A stretch of DNA of 64,000 bases from CAZGUG01 sp964529035 (GTDB taxonomy: Bacteria > Bacillota > Clostridia > Ch29): assembly GCA_964529035.1 (NCBI GenBank), contig CAZGUG010000001.1, positions 30,650-94,649 of the forward strand, written 5' to 3'. Position numbers and translations under genes: made by a program. Positions 45,220 to 55,531 of the stretch are shown here, one piece after another. Position 1 is the stretch's first letter. Each line of letters begins with the position of its first letter. Below the pieces are notes generated by a model, which was not told the DNA's origin, searched no databases, and saw nothing but the letters and a program-made list of their open reading frames with translations.

Positions 45220-45311
45220 TTTACTGTTATAAAGAGCCAATAGAATAATATTACGGTAGGTATGGAATTATAAAAATGCCGGTTATTGAGAGAATAACGG
45301 GAGGAGTAAAC

Positions 45312-45773
45312 TTGGCAAAACGCAAAATTGATGATATAACAAAAGAATTGGCAGGTCCGATACTTGGGAAAAAGGGTTTTGACTTGGTGGAAGTAGAATA
45401 TACAAAAGAAGGACCAAACTGGTACCTGAGGGTATACATAGACAAACAGGGCGGAATAACCGTGGATGACTGCCAAAGGGTAAGCGAAGAGCTGAGTGAT
45501 GAGCTTGACAGGATGGACCCGATAGACCACAGTTATATTCTTGAAGTGTCGTCACCCGGAATTAACAGGCCGTTAAAAACCCAGAGGGATTATGAATATT
45601 TCAGGGGACGCATGATAGATATAAAGCTCTATTCTCCAATTAAAGGGGAAAAAGAATTTTCGGGCAAACTGGTCGGGCTTGCGGATGGTTTTGTAACGGT
45701 ACAGCTCCCGGAAGGTAAGATTTCCGTTCCGAAGGACAGCATCGCATCTGCGCGTTTGGCTTTTAAGTTTTAA
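45312..45773 (+). CDS. rimP: Ribosome maturation factor RimP
   Basis: RimP helps mature the 30S subunit. The 153-residue product has GFDLVEVEYTKEGPNWYLRVYIDK, the VSEELSDELD region and the conserved YILEVSSPGINRPL. GGGAGGAG (45299-45306) sits 5 bases before TTG 45312, which is chosen because upstream codons precede the family's start. It opens the nusA operon. Confidence 0.95.
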   Translation: MAKRKIDDITKELAGPILGKKGFDLVEVEYTKEGPNWYLRVYIDKQGGITVDDCQRVSEELSDELDRMDPIDHSYILEVSSPGINRPLKTQRDYEYFRGRMIDIKLYSPIKGEKEFSGKLVGLADGFVTVQLPEGKISVPKDSIASARLAFKF

Positions 45774-45791
45774 AGGGAGGTTTTGAGAGGA

Positions 45792-46922
45792 ATGAATCAG
45801 GAATTCATGCAGGCTTTGGAACAGATAGAAAAGGAAAAGGGTATAAGCAAGGCTGTCCTAATAGATGCGATAAACGCAGCCCTTGTTTCTGCATACAAAA
45901 AAAACTTTGGTTCGTCACAGAACGTTGATGTAAGTGTTGATGAGAATACAGGAGACGTCAGGGTGGTATCAAGGAAAACCGTTGTGGAAGTACCCGAATG
46001 CAGACACACCGAAATCAGCCTAGCAGATGCCAGGGAAATCTCACCGGAGTACCAGGTGGGAGACGTGGTTGAAAACGAGGTTACACCCAAGAACTTCGGA
46101 CGTATAGCCGCCCAGACCGCGAAGCAGGTAGTGGTGCAGAGGATCCGGGAAGCCGAAAGAGGTATCATTTACGATGAGTTTGTCAATAGGGAAAACGAAC
46201 TGGTAAACGGTATGATTCAAAGAAGGGAAAAGAACAATGTAATGATAGACTTGGGAAGGGTGGAGGCGGTACTGCCGCCCACCGAGCAGATACCGACCGA
46301 AGAGTATAAACCGGGAGCCAGGATAAGGGTATATATTGTGGAAGTCAAAAAAACAACAAAGGGGCCTCAGATAATAGTTTCAAGGACACATCCCGGTCTT
46401 GTTAAGAGACTGTTTGAGCTGGAAGTGCCGGAAATTCACAGCGGACTGGTCCAGGTTAAAGGGATTGCCAGGGAAGCGGGCGCAAGGACAAAAATTGCAG
46501 TCCACTCTGTGGAGGACAATATAGACCCTGTAGGCGCCTGTGTCGGGCCAAAGGGTGTAAGGGTGCAGTCGGTGGTTAATGAACTCAAGGGAGAAAAAAT
46601 TGATATAATAAAATGGAGCACCAGTATTGAAGAGTTTATAGCAAATTCACTAAGCCCGGCAAAGGTTGTAAAGGTAAAAACCTTTGATGAAGAAAAAGCG
46701 GCCCAGGTAATAGTTAAAGACTACCAGCTTTCGCTGGCCATAGGCAAGGAAGGACAGAATGCCAGGCTGGCCGCCAAAATTTCGGGGTGGAAAATAGATA
46801 TAAAGAGCGAAAGCCAGGTTGAAGATATTGAAGAAGAAGTGGTGGAAGATATCACCGAAGACACAACGGAGGAGACCCTTCAGGGTGAAATTGATACAGA
46901 AGCTGCTGCAGACAGAAAGTAG
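45792..46922 (+). CDS. nusA: Transcription termination/antitermination protein NusA
   Basis: NusA binds RNA polymerase and RNA hairpins to modulate pausing and termination. The 376-residue product has the N-terminal polymerase-binding domain, an S1 domain (about 130-200) and two KH domains (VGACVGPKGVRVQSVVNEL, then LAIGKEGQNARLAAKISGWKIDI). A short acidic tail replaces the C-terminal repeats of E. coli NusA, as in Firmicutes. ATG 45792 is preferred over TTG 45783, which is too close to AGGGAGG. Confidence 0.97.
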   Translation: MNQEFMQALEQIEKEKGISKAVLIDAINAALVSAYKKNFGSSQNVDVSVDENTGDVRVVSRKTVVEVPECRHTEISLADAREISPEYQVGDVVENEVTPKNFGRIAAQTAKQVVVQRIREAERGIIYDEFVNRENELVNGMIQRREKNNVMIDLGRVEAVLPPTEQIPTEEYKPGARIRVYIVEVKKTTKGPQIIVSRTHPGLVKRLFELEVPEIHSGLVQVKGIAREAGARTKIAVHSVEDNIDPVGACVGPKGVRVQSVVNELKGEKIDIIKWSTSIEEFIANSLSPAKVVKVKTFDEEKAAQVIVKDYQLSLAIGKEGQNARLAAKISGWKIDIKSESQVEDIEEEVVEDITEDTTEETLQGEIDTEAAADRK

Positions 46923-46932
46923 AGGTGGGTAA

Positions 46933-47208
46933 ATGATGAGGAAGAAAAAAATACCGACCCGGCTTTGCCTGGGATGCCGGCAAATGAAGCCCAAAAGGGA
47001 ACTTATAAGGATTGTCAGGGATAAGGAAGGAAACGTGTTTATAGACAGAACTGGTAAAAAGTCCGGAAGAGGAGCCTATATCTGTGCCGATAATACGTGC
47101 CTTGAAAAGGCAAGGAAGAATAAAAGGCTGGAAAAATCCCTTGAAGTTAAAATTAAAGATGATATATTCGAGCAGCTTGCGGAGGAGTTGTCCGGAAATG
47201 GAGAATGA
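46933..47208 (+). CDS. rnpM: YlxR family RNA-binding protein (RnpM)
   Basis: The 91-residue basic protein has the YlxR motif RLCLGCRQMKPKRELIRIV and KKSGRGAYIC. The B. subtilis member was reported to bind RNase P RNA and modulate RNase P, hence RnpM. It lies between nusA and ylxQ as usual. GAGGTGGG precedes the tandem ATGs at 46933/46936. Confidence 0.93.
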   Translation: MMRKKKIPTRLCLGCRQMKPKRELIRIVRDKEGNVFIDRTGKKSGRGAYICADNTCLEKARKNKRLEKSLEVKIKDDIFEQLAEELSGNGE

Positions 47209-47506
47209 GAAAAGGCTTAAATCCATGTTGGGGCTCGCGTATAAGGGCGGGAACCTGACAGCCGGCAGCGAATTGTGTAAAAAAGCTGTATATGAGGGCA
47301 GAGCAAAACTTGTAATTCTGTCCATAGATTGTTCGGATAATACCAAAAAGAAGTTTATGGACAAATGTTCCCACAGAGGTATACAGGTAGTATTTTATGG
47401 TAACCGTGAATTATTGGGGGAGTCGGTGGGAAAAACCGAAAGAACGGTACTGGCGGTCCTTGACGAAGGGTTTTCTAAGGAAATTATAAAGCTTATGGGA
47501 GTATGA
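47198..47506 (+). CDS. L7Ae/L30e family RNA-binding protein YlxQ
   Basis: The 102-residue protein is a small K-turn-binding-type ribosomal-like protein (MLGLAYKGGNLTAGSELCKKAV, KLVILSIDCSDNTKKKF). The family name YlxQ (RplGA) is used in Bacillus. A longer frame from 47084 is in conflict with rnpM. GGAGGAG at 47181-47187 supports ATG 47198, which overlaps rnpM by 11 bases. Confidence 0.9.
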   Translation: MENEKRLKSMLGLAYKGGNLTAGSELCKKAVYEGRAKLVILSIDCSDNTKKKFMDKCSHRGIQVVFYGNRELLGESVGKTERTVLAVLDEGFSKEIIKLMGV

Positions 47507-47533
47507 AAGCAAATTAACCAGGGGGTGATAGGC

Positions 47534-49639
47534 GTGTCCAGGATTAGAGTATACGAACTGGCCAAGGAATTGAAAATATCCAGCAAAAAATTAGTGGATA
47601 TACTAAGGGATTTGGGAGTAGAAGTTAAAAACCATATGAGCACAATCAACGAAAAGGAAGGAAAGGCTGTTAAAGAGATACTTGTCGAAAGCGATAAGAA
47701 AAAAGACGGCATGAAGGCCGTAGAAACGGGTGAAGACGAAGAAAAGGAAACCAAGGTAAAAATAAAGAGACACAAAACCAAGGAAGACGTGGAAAAGAAA
47801 ATAGAAAAAGTAAAAGATAAAAAAAAGACCAGGGAAACCGAAATCGACAAAAAAAGAAAGGACAGGACTAAAAGGAACGCCGGTCGAACCGATAAAAAGA
47901 CGATTGAAATAGAAGATAGAATTACAGTCAAGGAACTGGCGGATAAAATGGGTACCCCGGCAACCGAGCTTATAAAGAAGCTGATACCAATGGGGGTTAT
48001 GGCAGGATTAAACCAGAGTATTGAGGGTGATATCGCCGTACTTCTGGGACAGAAACTCGGATTTGAAGTTTTTGTGAAAAAACCGGATGTCGGTTTTGAT
48101 TATCTTTCGGATGAAGAAGATGACAAGGACAGCCTTATGCCGCGGTCACCAGTTGTTACGGTGATGGGGCATGTTGACCATGGGAAGACATCGCTGCTTG
48201 ACAAGATACGGAAGACAAGGGTAACCGAAAAAGAAGCCGGGGGTATAACCCAGCATATCGGTGCTTACAAAGTGGATATTGAAGATAAAACAATTGTATT
48301 TTTGGATACACCCGGTCACGAAGCCTTTACCGCCATGAGGGCCCGGGGAGCACAGGTTACCGATATTGCTATTTTGGTGGTGGCGGCAGACGACGGAGTA
48401 ATGCCGCAAACCATTGAAGCAATAAACCATGCAAAGGCGGCCAATGTTCCTTTGATAGTAGCCATAAACAAAATAGACAAACCGAATGCAAATCCCGAAC
48501 GGGTAAAACAGGAGCTGACGGACCAGGGCCTGTTGCTGGAAGAATGGGGAGGGGATACCATAGGCGTATCTGTATCAGCCCACACCGGTGAAGGTATAGA
48601 TGACCTTCTGGAAATGGTGCTTCTTGTTGCCGATATGGCTGAATTAAAGGCAAATCCCGACAGAAAGGCTGTAGGTACCGTTATAGAAGCAAAGCTGGAT
48701 AAGGGAAGGGGTCCTGTAGCAACGGTATTGGTACAAAAGGGAACGCTTAGGGTTGGCGATTCAATAGTTACCGGTGCCGCCTACGGGAAGGTCCGTGCCA
48801 TGACCAACGATAAAGGAAAAAGAATAGCCAAGGCGGGGCCTTCCACTCCGGTTGAGGTGATAGGACTTTCTGAAGTACCAAATTCCGGCGATAAACTTGC
48901 CGTTACTTCCGACGATAAAACAGCAAGACATATAGCTGAAGACAGAAAACAGAGAATACGAACTGCCCAGTTAAAACCAACACAGAGAATATCACTGGAA
49001 GATTTGTTTAACCAGATTAAAGAAGGAAAAGTAAAGGAACTGAACGTAATTATCAAGGCGGATGTGTATGGTTCTATAGGTGCCGTAAAACAATCCATTG
49101 AAAAACTGAGCAATGACGAAGTGCGTATTAAAACGATACACAGCGGAGTTGGAGCAATAACCGAGACAGATGTAATGCTTGCGGCCGCTTCCAATGCAAT
49201 AATAATCGGGTTTAACGTAAGACCGGACAGCAAAGCAGTACAGATGGCCCACCACGAGGATGTGGATATAAGAACCTACAGAATAATCTACGATGCCATA
49301 AATGACCTGGAAGCAGCAATAAAAGGAATGCTGGAGCCCAAATATAAAGAAGTGGTAACAGGCAGGGCGGAGGTAAGGGCAATATTCAAGGCATCTTCGA
49401 TAGGAACCATAGCAGGGTGCTATGTACAGGAGGGTAAGATACGGCGAAACGGGGGAATTAGGATAGTAAGGGAAGGTATTGTTATATTCGAAGGCAGGAT
49501 TGAGTCGCTAAAAAGGTTTAAGGACGACGCGAGGGAGGTTCTGCAGGGTTTTGAATGCGGTGTAAGCATAGAAAACTTCAATGATATAAAGGAAGGGGAT
49601 ATACTGGAGTGTTTCGTGAGCCAGGAGATCCCCCGATAG
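47534..49639 (+). CDS. infB: Translation initiation factor IF-2
   Basis: IF-2 is the GTPase that places initiator tRNA on the ribosome. The 701-residue product has two IF2_N segments ([20 protein letters not shown] at the start; [20 protein letters not shown] near 140) separated by a Lys/Glu-rich linker, then the G domain with [22 protein letters not shown] and NKIDKP, and C-terminal beta-barrel and tRNA-binding domains. GTG 47534 is favoured by AGGGGGTG 7 bases upstream; a GTG at 47525 lies inside that site. Confidence 0.97.
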   Translation: MSRIRVYELAKELKISSKKLVDILRDLGVEVKNHMSTINEKEGKAVKEILVESDKKKDGMKAVETGEDEEKETKVKIKRHKTKEDVEKKIEKVKDKKKTRETEIDKKRKDRTKRNAGRTDKKTIEIEDRITVKELADKMGTPATELIKKLIPMGVMAGLNQSIEGDIAVLLGQKLGFEVFVKKPDVGFDYLSDEEDDKDSLMPRSPVVTVMGHVDHGKTSLLDKIRKTRVTEKEAGGITQHIGAYKVDIEDKTIVFLDTPGHEAFTAMRARGAQVTDIAILVVAADDGVMPQTIEAINHAKAANVPLIVAINKIDKPNANPERVKQELTDQGLLLEEWGGDTIGVSVSAHTGEGIDDLLEMVLLVADMAELKANPDRKAVGTVIEAKLDKGRGPVATVLVQKGTLRVGDSIVTGAAYGKVRAMTNDKGKRIAKAGPSTPVEVIGLSEVPNSGDKLAVTSDDKTARHIAEDRKQRIRTAQLKPTQRISLEDLFNQIKEGKVKELNVIIKADVYGSIGAVKQSIEKLSNDEVRIKTIHSGVGAITETDVMLAAASNAIIIGFNVRPDSKAVQMAHHEDVDIRTYRIIYDAINDLEAAIKGMLEPKYKEVVTGRAEVRAIFKASSIGTIAGCYVQEGKIRRNGGIRIVREGIVIFEGRIESLKRFKDDAREVLQGFECGVSIENFNDIKEGDILECFVSQEIPR

Positions 49640-49652
49640 GAAAGGTGATTTT

Positions 49653-50027
49653 ATGAAAAGGAGAGTCCAGAGGCTTTCTGAAGAAATAAAACGTGAGATA
49701 AGTGAAATCATAAGGAGCGAGATTAAGGACCCCAGGATTACATCCCTGGTAAGCATAACCCAGGTACAGGTAAGCAGCGACCTAAGCCATGCGAAGGTGT
49801 TTGTCAGTATGCTGGGGGACGGTGAAAAAAGAAGAGAAACCTTGGAAGGGCTTAACAAGGCCAAAGGTTATATCAAAAGAGAACTGGGCAAAAACCTAAG
49901 ACAGAGGATTACTCCCGATATTGTATTCCATATGGACGATTCAATTCAGCACGGCTCCCACATAAGTCAACTGCTAAAAAAAGTCATAGGCGACGAGGAG
50001 AAAAGAAAAAAAGATGATGCTGACTGA
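49653..50027 (+). CDS. rbfA: Ribosome-binding factor A
   Basis: RbfA is a KH-fold factor needed for 16S rRNA 5' maturation. The 124-residue product shows KRRVQRLSEEIKREISEIIR, VSSDLSHAKVFVSML and PDIVFHMDDSIQHG. GGAAAGGTG precedes ATG 49653. Its end overlaps nrnA by 14 bases. B. subtilis ylxP, which lies between infB and rbfA there, is absent. Confidence 0.96.
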   Translation: MKRRVQRLSEEIKREISEIIRSEIKDPRITSLVSITQVQVSSDLSHAKVFVSMLGDGEKRRETLEGLNKAKGYIKRELGKNLRQRITPDIVFHMDDSIQHGSHISQLLKKVIGDEEKRKKDDAD

Positions 50028-50973
50028 TATCGTGAAACACCTGCAGGAGACCCGCGAAATAACTATAATTACCCATATTACACCGGATGGTGATGCTCTG
50101 GGTTCTTCGGCGGCCCTGGGCCTGTCACTTATTGGAATGGGTAAAAAAGTTACCATCGTAAAAAATGACCAGATCCCGCAAAAGTATGATTTTTTGCCGG
50201 GGCAATCTCTGTTTGATGATATTGATATTGATTTTATACAGCCAGACACCCTGGTTGTTCTGGACTGCGGTGACCGGGAAAGACTGGGAGATTTCATTAG
50301 CATAAGCGAAAAGGCTTCAACTGTTATTAATATTGACCACCATATCAGCAATACCATGTTCGGCAACTTAAACCTTGTGGATACAAACGCAGCCGCAACC
50401 GCTGAACTGATATACCAGATAATAAAGCTGATGGGAGTAAGAATAGACATGGAAATTGCCACATGTATTTTTACGGCAATTGCATCGGATACCGGGTGCT
50501 TCAGATATGATAATACCACATCCGTGACCCATGGTATTGCGGGTGAACTAACCAGCATAGGAGTAAAAACCGGCTGGATATGCAGCCGTATATTCAACAT
50601 GCGGACCCTTGGGCAGACAAAGCTGCTGGGAAAGGCGATAGACAGCATAAGGATTTTTCACGGGGGCAAGACCGCCGTGATGAGCCTTAAAAAAATGGAT
50701 TTGGAGGAGTCCGGGTGCGACCGGCAGGATATTGAAGGGATAATAGAATTTGCAAGGGATATTGAAGGTGTGGAAGTAGCTGTGCTTTTGAAGGAGACAG
50801 AGGATGAAGAAATAAGGGTTGGGCTCAGGTCCAATGAATATGTGGATACTTCTGTTATTGCAGCTGTGTTTAACGGCGGAGGGCATATAAAAGCCTCGGG
50901 CTGCACAATACACTCCTCCATTGATAAGGCTTGTGAAATGCTGCTTGCTGAAATTGAAAAAGGCTACAGGTAA
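50014..50973 (+). CDS. nrnA: DHH phosphoesterase: nanoRNase/pAp phosphatase NrnA type
   Basis: NrnA degrades 2-5 nucleotide RNAs and 3'-phosphoadenosine 5'-phosphate, and relatives cleave pGpG or c-di-AMP products. The 319-residue protein has DHH-domain motifs THITPDGDALGSSAAL, VLDCGD and NIDHHISN and a C-terminal DHHA1 domain ending in GGGHIKASG. ATG 50014 or 50017 lies within rbfA. Placement between rbfA and truB is common in clostridia. Confidence 0.93.
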   Translation: MMLTDIVKHLQETREITIITHITPDGDALGSSAALGLSLIGMGKKVTIVKNDQIPQKYDFLPGQSLFDDIDIDFIQPDTLVVLDCGDRERLGDFISISEKASTVINIDHHISNTMFGNLNLVDTNAAATAELIYQIIKLMGVRIDMEIATCIFTAIASDTGCFRYDNTTSVTHGIAGELTSIGVKTGWICSRIFNMRTLGQTKLLGKAIDSIRIFHGGKTAVMSLKKMDLEESGCDRQDIEGIIEFARDIEGVEVAVLLKETEDEEIRVGLRSNEYVDTSVIAAVFNGGGHIKASGCTIHSSIDKACEMLLAEIEKGYR

Positions 50974-50979
50974 AGGGAT

Positions 50980-51909
50980 ATGGATGGATTTATTAATCTT
51001 GATAAACCAATAGGACCCACTTCGTTCAAGATGGTGGACAAAGCAAGAAAACTGACCGGGCAAAAAAAGGTAGGGCATACCGGTACCCTTGACCCGGGCG
51101 CATCCGGCGTTCTGCCGCTGTGTGTCGGCAGAGCCACAAAGCTGGCTGTTTTTTTGGTGGATTCAAATAAAACATACAGAGCAGAGATTACCTTTGGAAT
51201 AACAACCGATACACAGGACAGATACGGCAGAATACTAAGGACAAAAAAGGCAGAGATGGACAGAAAAAGGCTTGAAGAGATGCTGCGGCAGTTCAGGGGA
51301 CCGATTATGCAGCTGCCGCCCATGTATTCCGCGGTGAGACAGGGCGGTAAAAAACTTTACGAACTGGCGCGAGAAGGGCTTGAGGTTGAACGGAAATCAA
51401 GAAAAATTGAAGTTTACAGGCTGGACCTTGCGGATTATTTGCCTCCCGACAGGGCAGTCATAGAAGTGGAATGTTCAAAGGGCACTTACATAAGAACCCT
51501 GTGTAATGATATAGGGGAAAAACTGGGCTGCGGAGCAATAATGAGCAGTTTGACCAGGCTGTCGGTTGGTGACTTTTCCCTGGACAGTGCCGTAACCCTT
51601 AAAGAACTGGAAGAAGCCGCGAAGGACGGGAACTGGGCAAAATACCTGCTACCCATTGACTATCCGCTGAAGCACATGCCCAAGGTATTTATCAGGGATA
51701 AATATGTTAAGCTGGCACTAAACGGCAATAATCTGTATGATCATAATTTATTAACCAATAATAAAGAGTTTAACCACCTTCAGCAGTTAAGGCTGTATTA
51801 CCGCAGTACATTTTTGGGAATATACAGTTATCATAGTGATACACAGCCATCATATTTCAGGGCAAATAGACTTCTGGCCGATGGCGTTGAAGTAAAACAA
51901 TATTCCTGA
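50980..51909 (+). CDS. truB: tRNA pseudouridine-55 synthase TruB
   Basis: TruB makes pseudouridine 55 in the T-loop of tRNAs. The 309-residue product has DGFINLDKPIGPTSFKMVD, the catalytic Asp in GTLDPGASGVLPLCVG, YRAEITFGITTDTQD and SKGTYIRTL. The C-terminal about 60 residues (rich in Asn, Tyr, His) are divergent. It starts 6 bases after nrnA. Confidence 0.96.
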   Translation: MDGFINLDKPIGPTSFKMVDKARKLTGQKKVGHTGTLDPGASGVLPLCVGRATKLAVFLVDSNKTYRAEITFGITTDTQDRYGRILRTKKAEMDRKRLEEMLRQFRGPIMQLPPMYSAVRQGGKKLYELAREGLEVERKSRKIEVYRLDLADYLPPDRAVIEVECSKGTYIRTLCNDIGEKLGCGAIMSSLTRLSVGDFSLDSAVTLKELEEAAKDGNWAKYLLPIDYPLKHMPKVFIRDKYVKLALNGNNLYDHNLLTNNKEFNHLQQLRLYYRSTFLGIYSYHSDTQPSYFRANRLLADGVEVKQYS

Positions 51910-51934
51910 CAATCAGTAGCGAAGGGGATTGGAT

Positions 51935-52825
51935 ATGACTGCAAACGACTGGGCAGTAGCCCTTGGATACTTTGACGGTGTTCATATAGGACACAGGCAG
52001 CTGATTAAAAGGCTTGTCGAACAAAGCAGGTTAATGGGTCTAAATACAATGGTTTATACGTTTAGGCGGCATCCATTAAGTGTTATTAACCCCGACAACC
52101 CGGTACCACTTATATACCCGCCCGAAACCAGGTACAGACTGATTAAGCAGTTGGGCGTGGACAAAGTAATAATGGCTCCCTTTAACATACGCATATCTAA
52201 AATGGCTCCAGAGGATTTCCTGGAAGAAGTGCTTTTTGAAAACTACAGTATACGTTATGTGGCTGTAGGGTTTAATTTCAGATTTGGATATCGCGGAGCG
52301 GGGGATGTCGATCTTCTTAATAAAACAGGCGTTAAGAACAATATAAAGGTAGATGTCATTAAACCGGTGGATTTGGACGGAGAAGTTGTAAGCAGTAGTT
52401 ATATACGTAAGCTGCTTGAGGCTGGAGATATAGAAAAGGCCAACCGCTGCCTGGGCAGTTATTATTCCGTTTCGGGCAGAGTAATAAAGGGGATGGGCAG
52501 AGGTAACGGAATGGGAATACCAACTGCCAACATAAGGCTGCCCAGGGAGGTCTTGTATCCGGCTTCGGGTGTCTATATAACAAATACCATATATCAAAAT
52601 AAAAAGTATAAAAGCATTACCAATGTGGGGACAAAACCAACCTTTCCGGAGGGGAGAATTGGAATAGAAACCTATATTGACGGAATCAGCCGGAATTTAT
52701 ACAATCAGTTAATACACCTGGAATTTTACAAAAAAATCAGGGAAGAAAAAAAGTTTAAAAATATAGGGGAGTTAAAGAATCAAATAGAATTAGATATAAA
52801 ATATTTGGAAAACTACTTTTATTAG
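51935..52825 (+). CDS. ribF: Bifunctional riboflavin kinase/FMN adenylyltransferase RibF
   Basis: RibF converts riboflavin to FMN and then FAD. The 296-residue protein has the N-terminal nucleotidyltransferase (ALGYFDGVHIGHRQL; VGFNFRFGYRGAGDV; VSSSYIRKLLEAGDI) and the C-terminal flavokinase (GRGNGMGIPTANI; TNVGTKPTF). GAAGGGG 7 bases upstream favours ATG 51935 over TTG 51929. It ends the rimP-nusA operon before the rpsO promoter; no clear terminator separates them. Confidence 0.96.
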   Translation: MTANDWAVALGYFDGVHIGHRQLIKRLVEQSRLMGLNTMVYTFRRHPLSVINPDNPVPLIYPPETRYRLIKQLGVDKVIMAPFNIRISKMAPEDFLEEVLFENYSIRYVAVGFNFRFGYRGAGDVDLLNKTGVKNNIKVDVIKPVDLDGEVVSSSYIRKLLEAGDIEKANRCLGSYYSVSGRVIKGMGRGNGMGIPTANIRLPREVLYPASGVYITNTIYQNKKYKSITNVGTKPTFPEGRIGIETYIDGISRNLYNQLIHLEFYKKIREEKKFKNIGELKNQIELDIKYLENYFY

Positions 52826-52859
52826 AGTAAATAGAAAAACCATTCTATCAAGGCCAATA

Positions 52860-52889
52860 TTTACAATTACATGTAAAGTATGATAGAAT
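52860..52889 (+). promoter_or_regulatory. Promoter of rpsO-pnp
   Basis: TTTACA (52860-52865), an 18-base spacer and TAGAAT (52884-52889) preceded by TGA form a fair extended -10 promoter. It implies a leader of about 85 bases with two hairpins before rpsO. Confidence 0.65.
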
Positions 52890-52903
52890 CATAATGTTGT
52901 ATG

Positions 52904-52949
52904 AACCTAGAGCTAGGTTTAAGGAATCTCCAACCTTATGCTTGGTTCC
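52904..52949 (+). promoter_or_regulatory. Structured rpsO leader, possible S15 autoregulatory site
   Basis: Two hairpins follow each other. The first is AACCTA/TAGGTT (52904-52909 with 52914-52919). The second has GGAA and CCAA arms (52923-52926, 52930-52933) pairing with TTGG and TTCC (52942-52949), leaving a one-sided TCT bulge and an 8-base loop. S15 represses its own mRNA through structured leaders in several phyla, so this is a candidate binding site; I cannot assign a known class. Confidence 0.55.
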
Positions 52950-52980
52950 AGGGGTTACTTGAAGAGGAGGTGAAACAGTA

Positions 52981-53244
52981 TTGAAAAACGAAGAAAAGCA
53001 AAAAATTATAAACGGGTACAAAATCCACGAAACCGACACCGGTTCCCCGGAGGTGCAAATTGCAATACTGACCGAAAGGATAAATCAGTTGAACGAACAC
53101 CTTAAGCTAAACAAAAAGGACCATCATTCCAGAAGAGGACTTTTGAAAATGGTTGGTAAAAGACGGGGGCTTTTAAACTATCTTAAGGAAAAGGATATAG
53201 AAAGATACAGGAAGCTAATTGGTCAACTGGGTCTTAGAAAATAA
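52981..53244 (+). CDS. rpsO: 30S ribosomal protein S15
   Basis: S15 is a primary 16S-binding protein. The 87-residue product has [38 protein letters not shown] and the C-terminal [16 protein letters not shown]. The start is TTG 52981, with GAGGAGGTG about 10 bases upstream; no ATG fits the family start. A TTG start may help keep S15 output low or controlled. Confidence 0.97.
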   Translation: MKNEEKQKIINGYKIHETDTGSPEVQIAILTERINQLNEHLKLNKKDHHSRRGLLKMVGKRRGLLNYLKEKDIERYRKLIGQLGLRK

Positions 53245-53248
53245 CATG

Positions 53249-53268
53249 GGGGCGGGTCATACCGCTCC
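53249..53268 (+). promoter_or_regulatory. Hairpin between rpsO and pnp
   Basis: GGGGCGG (53249-53255) pairs with CCGCTCC (53262-53268, one G-U pair) around a 6-base loop just after the rpsO stop, followed by ATTATATTT. It could be a weak terminator or an RNase processing site. In E. coli the rpsO-pnp gap contains an RNase III site used in pnp autocontrol, but homology here is not implied. Confidence 0.5.
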
Positions 53269-53305
53269 ATTATATTTGAAATGTTTGAATTAAAGGAGGA
53301 AAACG

Positions 53306-55447
53306 ATGGAGGATTTATTTAAGCAGGATACTTTTAATATGGAACTGGCGGGAAGAGAGCTTATCATAGAAACGGGAAAAATGGCAGGACAAGCCGGTGG
53401 AGCGGTTTTGGTCAGGTACGGAGATACCGCTGTACTGGTTACCGCAACCGCCTCAGAAAAGCCAAGGGAAGGGATAGACTTCTTTCCCCTAAGCTGTGAT
53501 TACGAAGAAAAGCTTTACTCGGTGGGTAAAATCCCCGGCGGCTTTATAAAAAGAGAAGGAAGGCCCACCGAAAAGGCCGTGCTTACTTCACGACTTATAG
53601 ACAGGCCAATAAGACCATTGTTCCCAAAGGGCCTTCGAAACGATGTACAGGTTATTGCAACAGTTCTGTCTGTGGACAGGGATAACTCTCCCGAAATAGC
53701 AGCTATGATTGGTTCATCCGCAGCCCTTACAATTTCGCCAATTTCATTTTTCGGGCCAACGGGGTCGGTGGAAGTGGGTATGGTGGAAGGGAAACTTGTA
53801 ATAAACCCGGATATTGAGCAAAAAGAAAAAAGCGACCTGCAGCTTATTGTATCCGGTACAAAGGACGCGGTTATGATGGTGGAGGCCGGTGCCAATGAGG
53901 TATCTGAAGATACCATGCTTGAAGCAATTATGTATGCCCACGGGGAAATCAAAAAGATAGTAGGTTTCATTGAGGATATTGCAAGCAAAGTAGGGAAGGA
54001 AAAGACGGAAATTACAGCTGTGGAAATGGATGCCGACCTTGAAAGAGAAGTCAGGGAATTTGCCACATCAAGGCTTATTGATGCGATACAGACCGCCGAC
54101 AAACTGGAAAGGAACGATAATATAGAAAGGGTTAAGGAAGAGGCTCTTGTTTACTTTGAAGAGAAGTACCCGGAATCGGCTGCCGGGGTTTCGGAAATAT
54201 TGTACAACATAACCAAGGAAGAGGTAAGAAGGCTGATAATCGAAGAGGGCAGGCGGCCGGACGACAGAAAAACCGACGAAATCAGGCCGATAGCCTGTGA
54301 AGTGGGCTTGCTTCCCAGAACCCATGGCTCGGGTCTTTTTACAAGGGGACAGACCCAGGTGCTTACAATTGCAACCCTTGGAGCCATGGGAGATGTGCAG
54401 ATACTTGACGGACTGGGACTGGAAGAGTTTAAAAGGTACATGCATCATTACAATTTCCCGCCCTACAGTGTCGGAGAAACCAGGTTTTTAAGGGGACCCG
54501 GAAGGCGTGAAATTGGGCACGGCGCACTGGCAGAAAGGGCCCTTGAGCCTGTGATACCCGACGAGGAGGAATTCCCGTATACAATAAGACTGGTATCCGA
54601 AGTACTGAGCTCCAACGGCTCCACTTCACAGGCGAGCGTTTGCGGCAGCACCCTTGCACTGATGGATGCAGGAGTTCCGATAAAGGCACCGGTGGCAGGG
54701 ATTGCAATGGGCCTGATAAAGGAAGAAGAAAGGGTAAGGATACTGTCCGACATACAGGGTATGGAAGATTTTCTTGGGGATATGGACTTTAAGGTGGCAG
54801 GTACGCAAAAAGGCATCACGGCTATTCAGATGGACATAAAGATTTTCGGAATAGGAAGGGATATATTAAAGGATGCTCTGGAGCAGGCCAGGCAGGGTAG
54901 GCTGCATATACTGGGAAAAATGATGGAAGTCATATCCGAACCGAGGAAAGAGCTTTCCAGGTTCGCACCGAAAATTATAAGAACCGTTGTGGACCCTGAA
55001 AAAATACGTGATATAATAGGCCCCGGAGGTAAAACAATCAACAAAATAATAAACGACACCGGCGTTAAAATAGATATAGAAGACGACGGCAGGGTGTTCA
55101 TTGCGGCTCCTGACAAAGAATCCGGCGAAAAAGCGCTTAAGATAGTCGAAACCCTGACTAAGGACATAGAAGTAGGGGAATTCTATATGGGTAAAGTTAT
55201 GAGAATAACCGGATTTGGAGCGTTTTTGGAAATAGCCCCCGGAAAAGAAGGTATGGTGCACATTTCCAAGTTGGCCCATAACAGGGTGGAGAAGGTGGAA
55301 GACGTGCTCAGTATAGGAGACGAGGTAATGGTCAAGGTAATTGAGATAGACAGGCAGGGAAGGATAAACCTTTCCCGTAAGGACGCCCTTCCAAAGGAAG
55401 ATAAGCCGAATGAAAACAAGGGAACACGAAACAAAAGCAGACGTTAA
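53306..55447 (+). CDS. pnp: Polyribonucleotide nucleotidyltransferase (PNPase)
   Basis: PNPase is a trimeric 3'-5' phosphorolytic exoribonuclease and RNA-tailing enzyme. The 713-residue product has two RNase PH domains (first [20 protein letters not shown]; second ending with [16 protein letters not shown] and catalytic [19 protein letters not shown] in part), an alpha-helical linker, a KH domain ([12 protein letters not shown]) and an S1 domain ([15 protein letters not shown]). AAAGGAGG precedes ATG 53306. Length is normal. Confidence 0.98.
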   Translation: MEDLFKQDTFNMELAGRELIIETGKMAGQAGGAVLVRYGDTAVLVTATASEKPREGIDFFPLSCDYEEKLYSVGKIPGGFIKREGRPTEKAVLTSRLIDRPIRPLFPKGLRNDVQVIATVLSVDRDNSPEIAAMIGSSAALTISPISFFGPTGSVEVGMVEGKLVINPDIEQKEKSDLQLIVSGTKDAVMMVEAGANEVSEDTMLEAIMYAHGEIKKIVGFIEDIASKVGKEKTEITAVEMDADLEREVREFATSRLIDAIQTADKLERNDNIERVKEEALVYFEEKYPESAAGVSEILYNITKEEVRRLIIEEGRRPDDRKTDEIRPIACEVGLLPRTHGSGLFTRGQTQVLTIATLGAMGDVQILDGLGLEEFKRYMHHYNFPPYSVGETRFLRGPGRREIGHGALAERALEPVIPDEEEFPYTIRLVSEVLSSNGSTSQASVCGSTLALMDAGVPIKAPVAGIAMGLIKEEERVRILSDIQGMEDFLGDMDFKVAGTQKGITAIQMDIKIFGIGRDILKDALEQARQGRLHILGKMMEVISEPRKELSRFAPKIIRTVVDPEKIRDIIGPGGKTINKIINDTGVKIDIEDDGRVFIAAPDKESGEKALKIVETLTKDIEVGEFYMGKVMRITGFGAFLEIAPGKEGMVHISKLAHNRVEKVEDVLSIGDEVMVKVIEIDRQGRINLSRKDALPKEDKPNENKGTRNKSRR

Positions 55448-55478
55448 AAAAACATAAACCATCGGTTTATGTTTTTTT
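55448..55478 (+). terminator. Intrinsic terminator after pnp
   Basis: A 13-bp stem (55448-55460 with 55464-55476, loop ATC) begins right after the stop and runs into a T-run to 55478. The A-rich upstream arm would also allow termination from the other strand. Confidence 0.85.
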
Positions 55479-55531
55479 ATATTTCCCCTTTCTGTTGAAT
55501 ATGCTTTATTAAAACAGGAAGGGGGATATTT

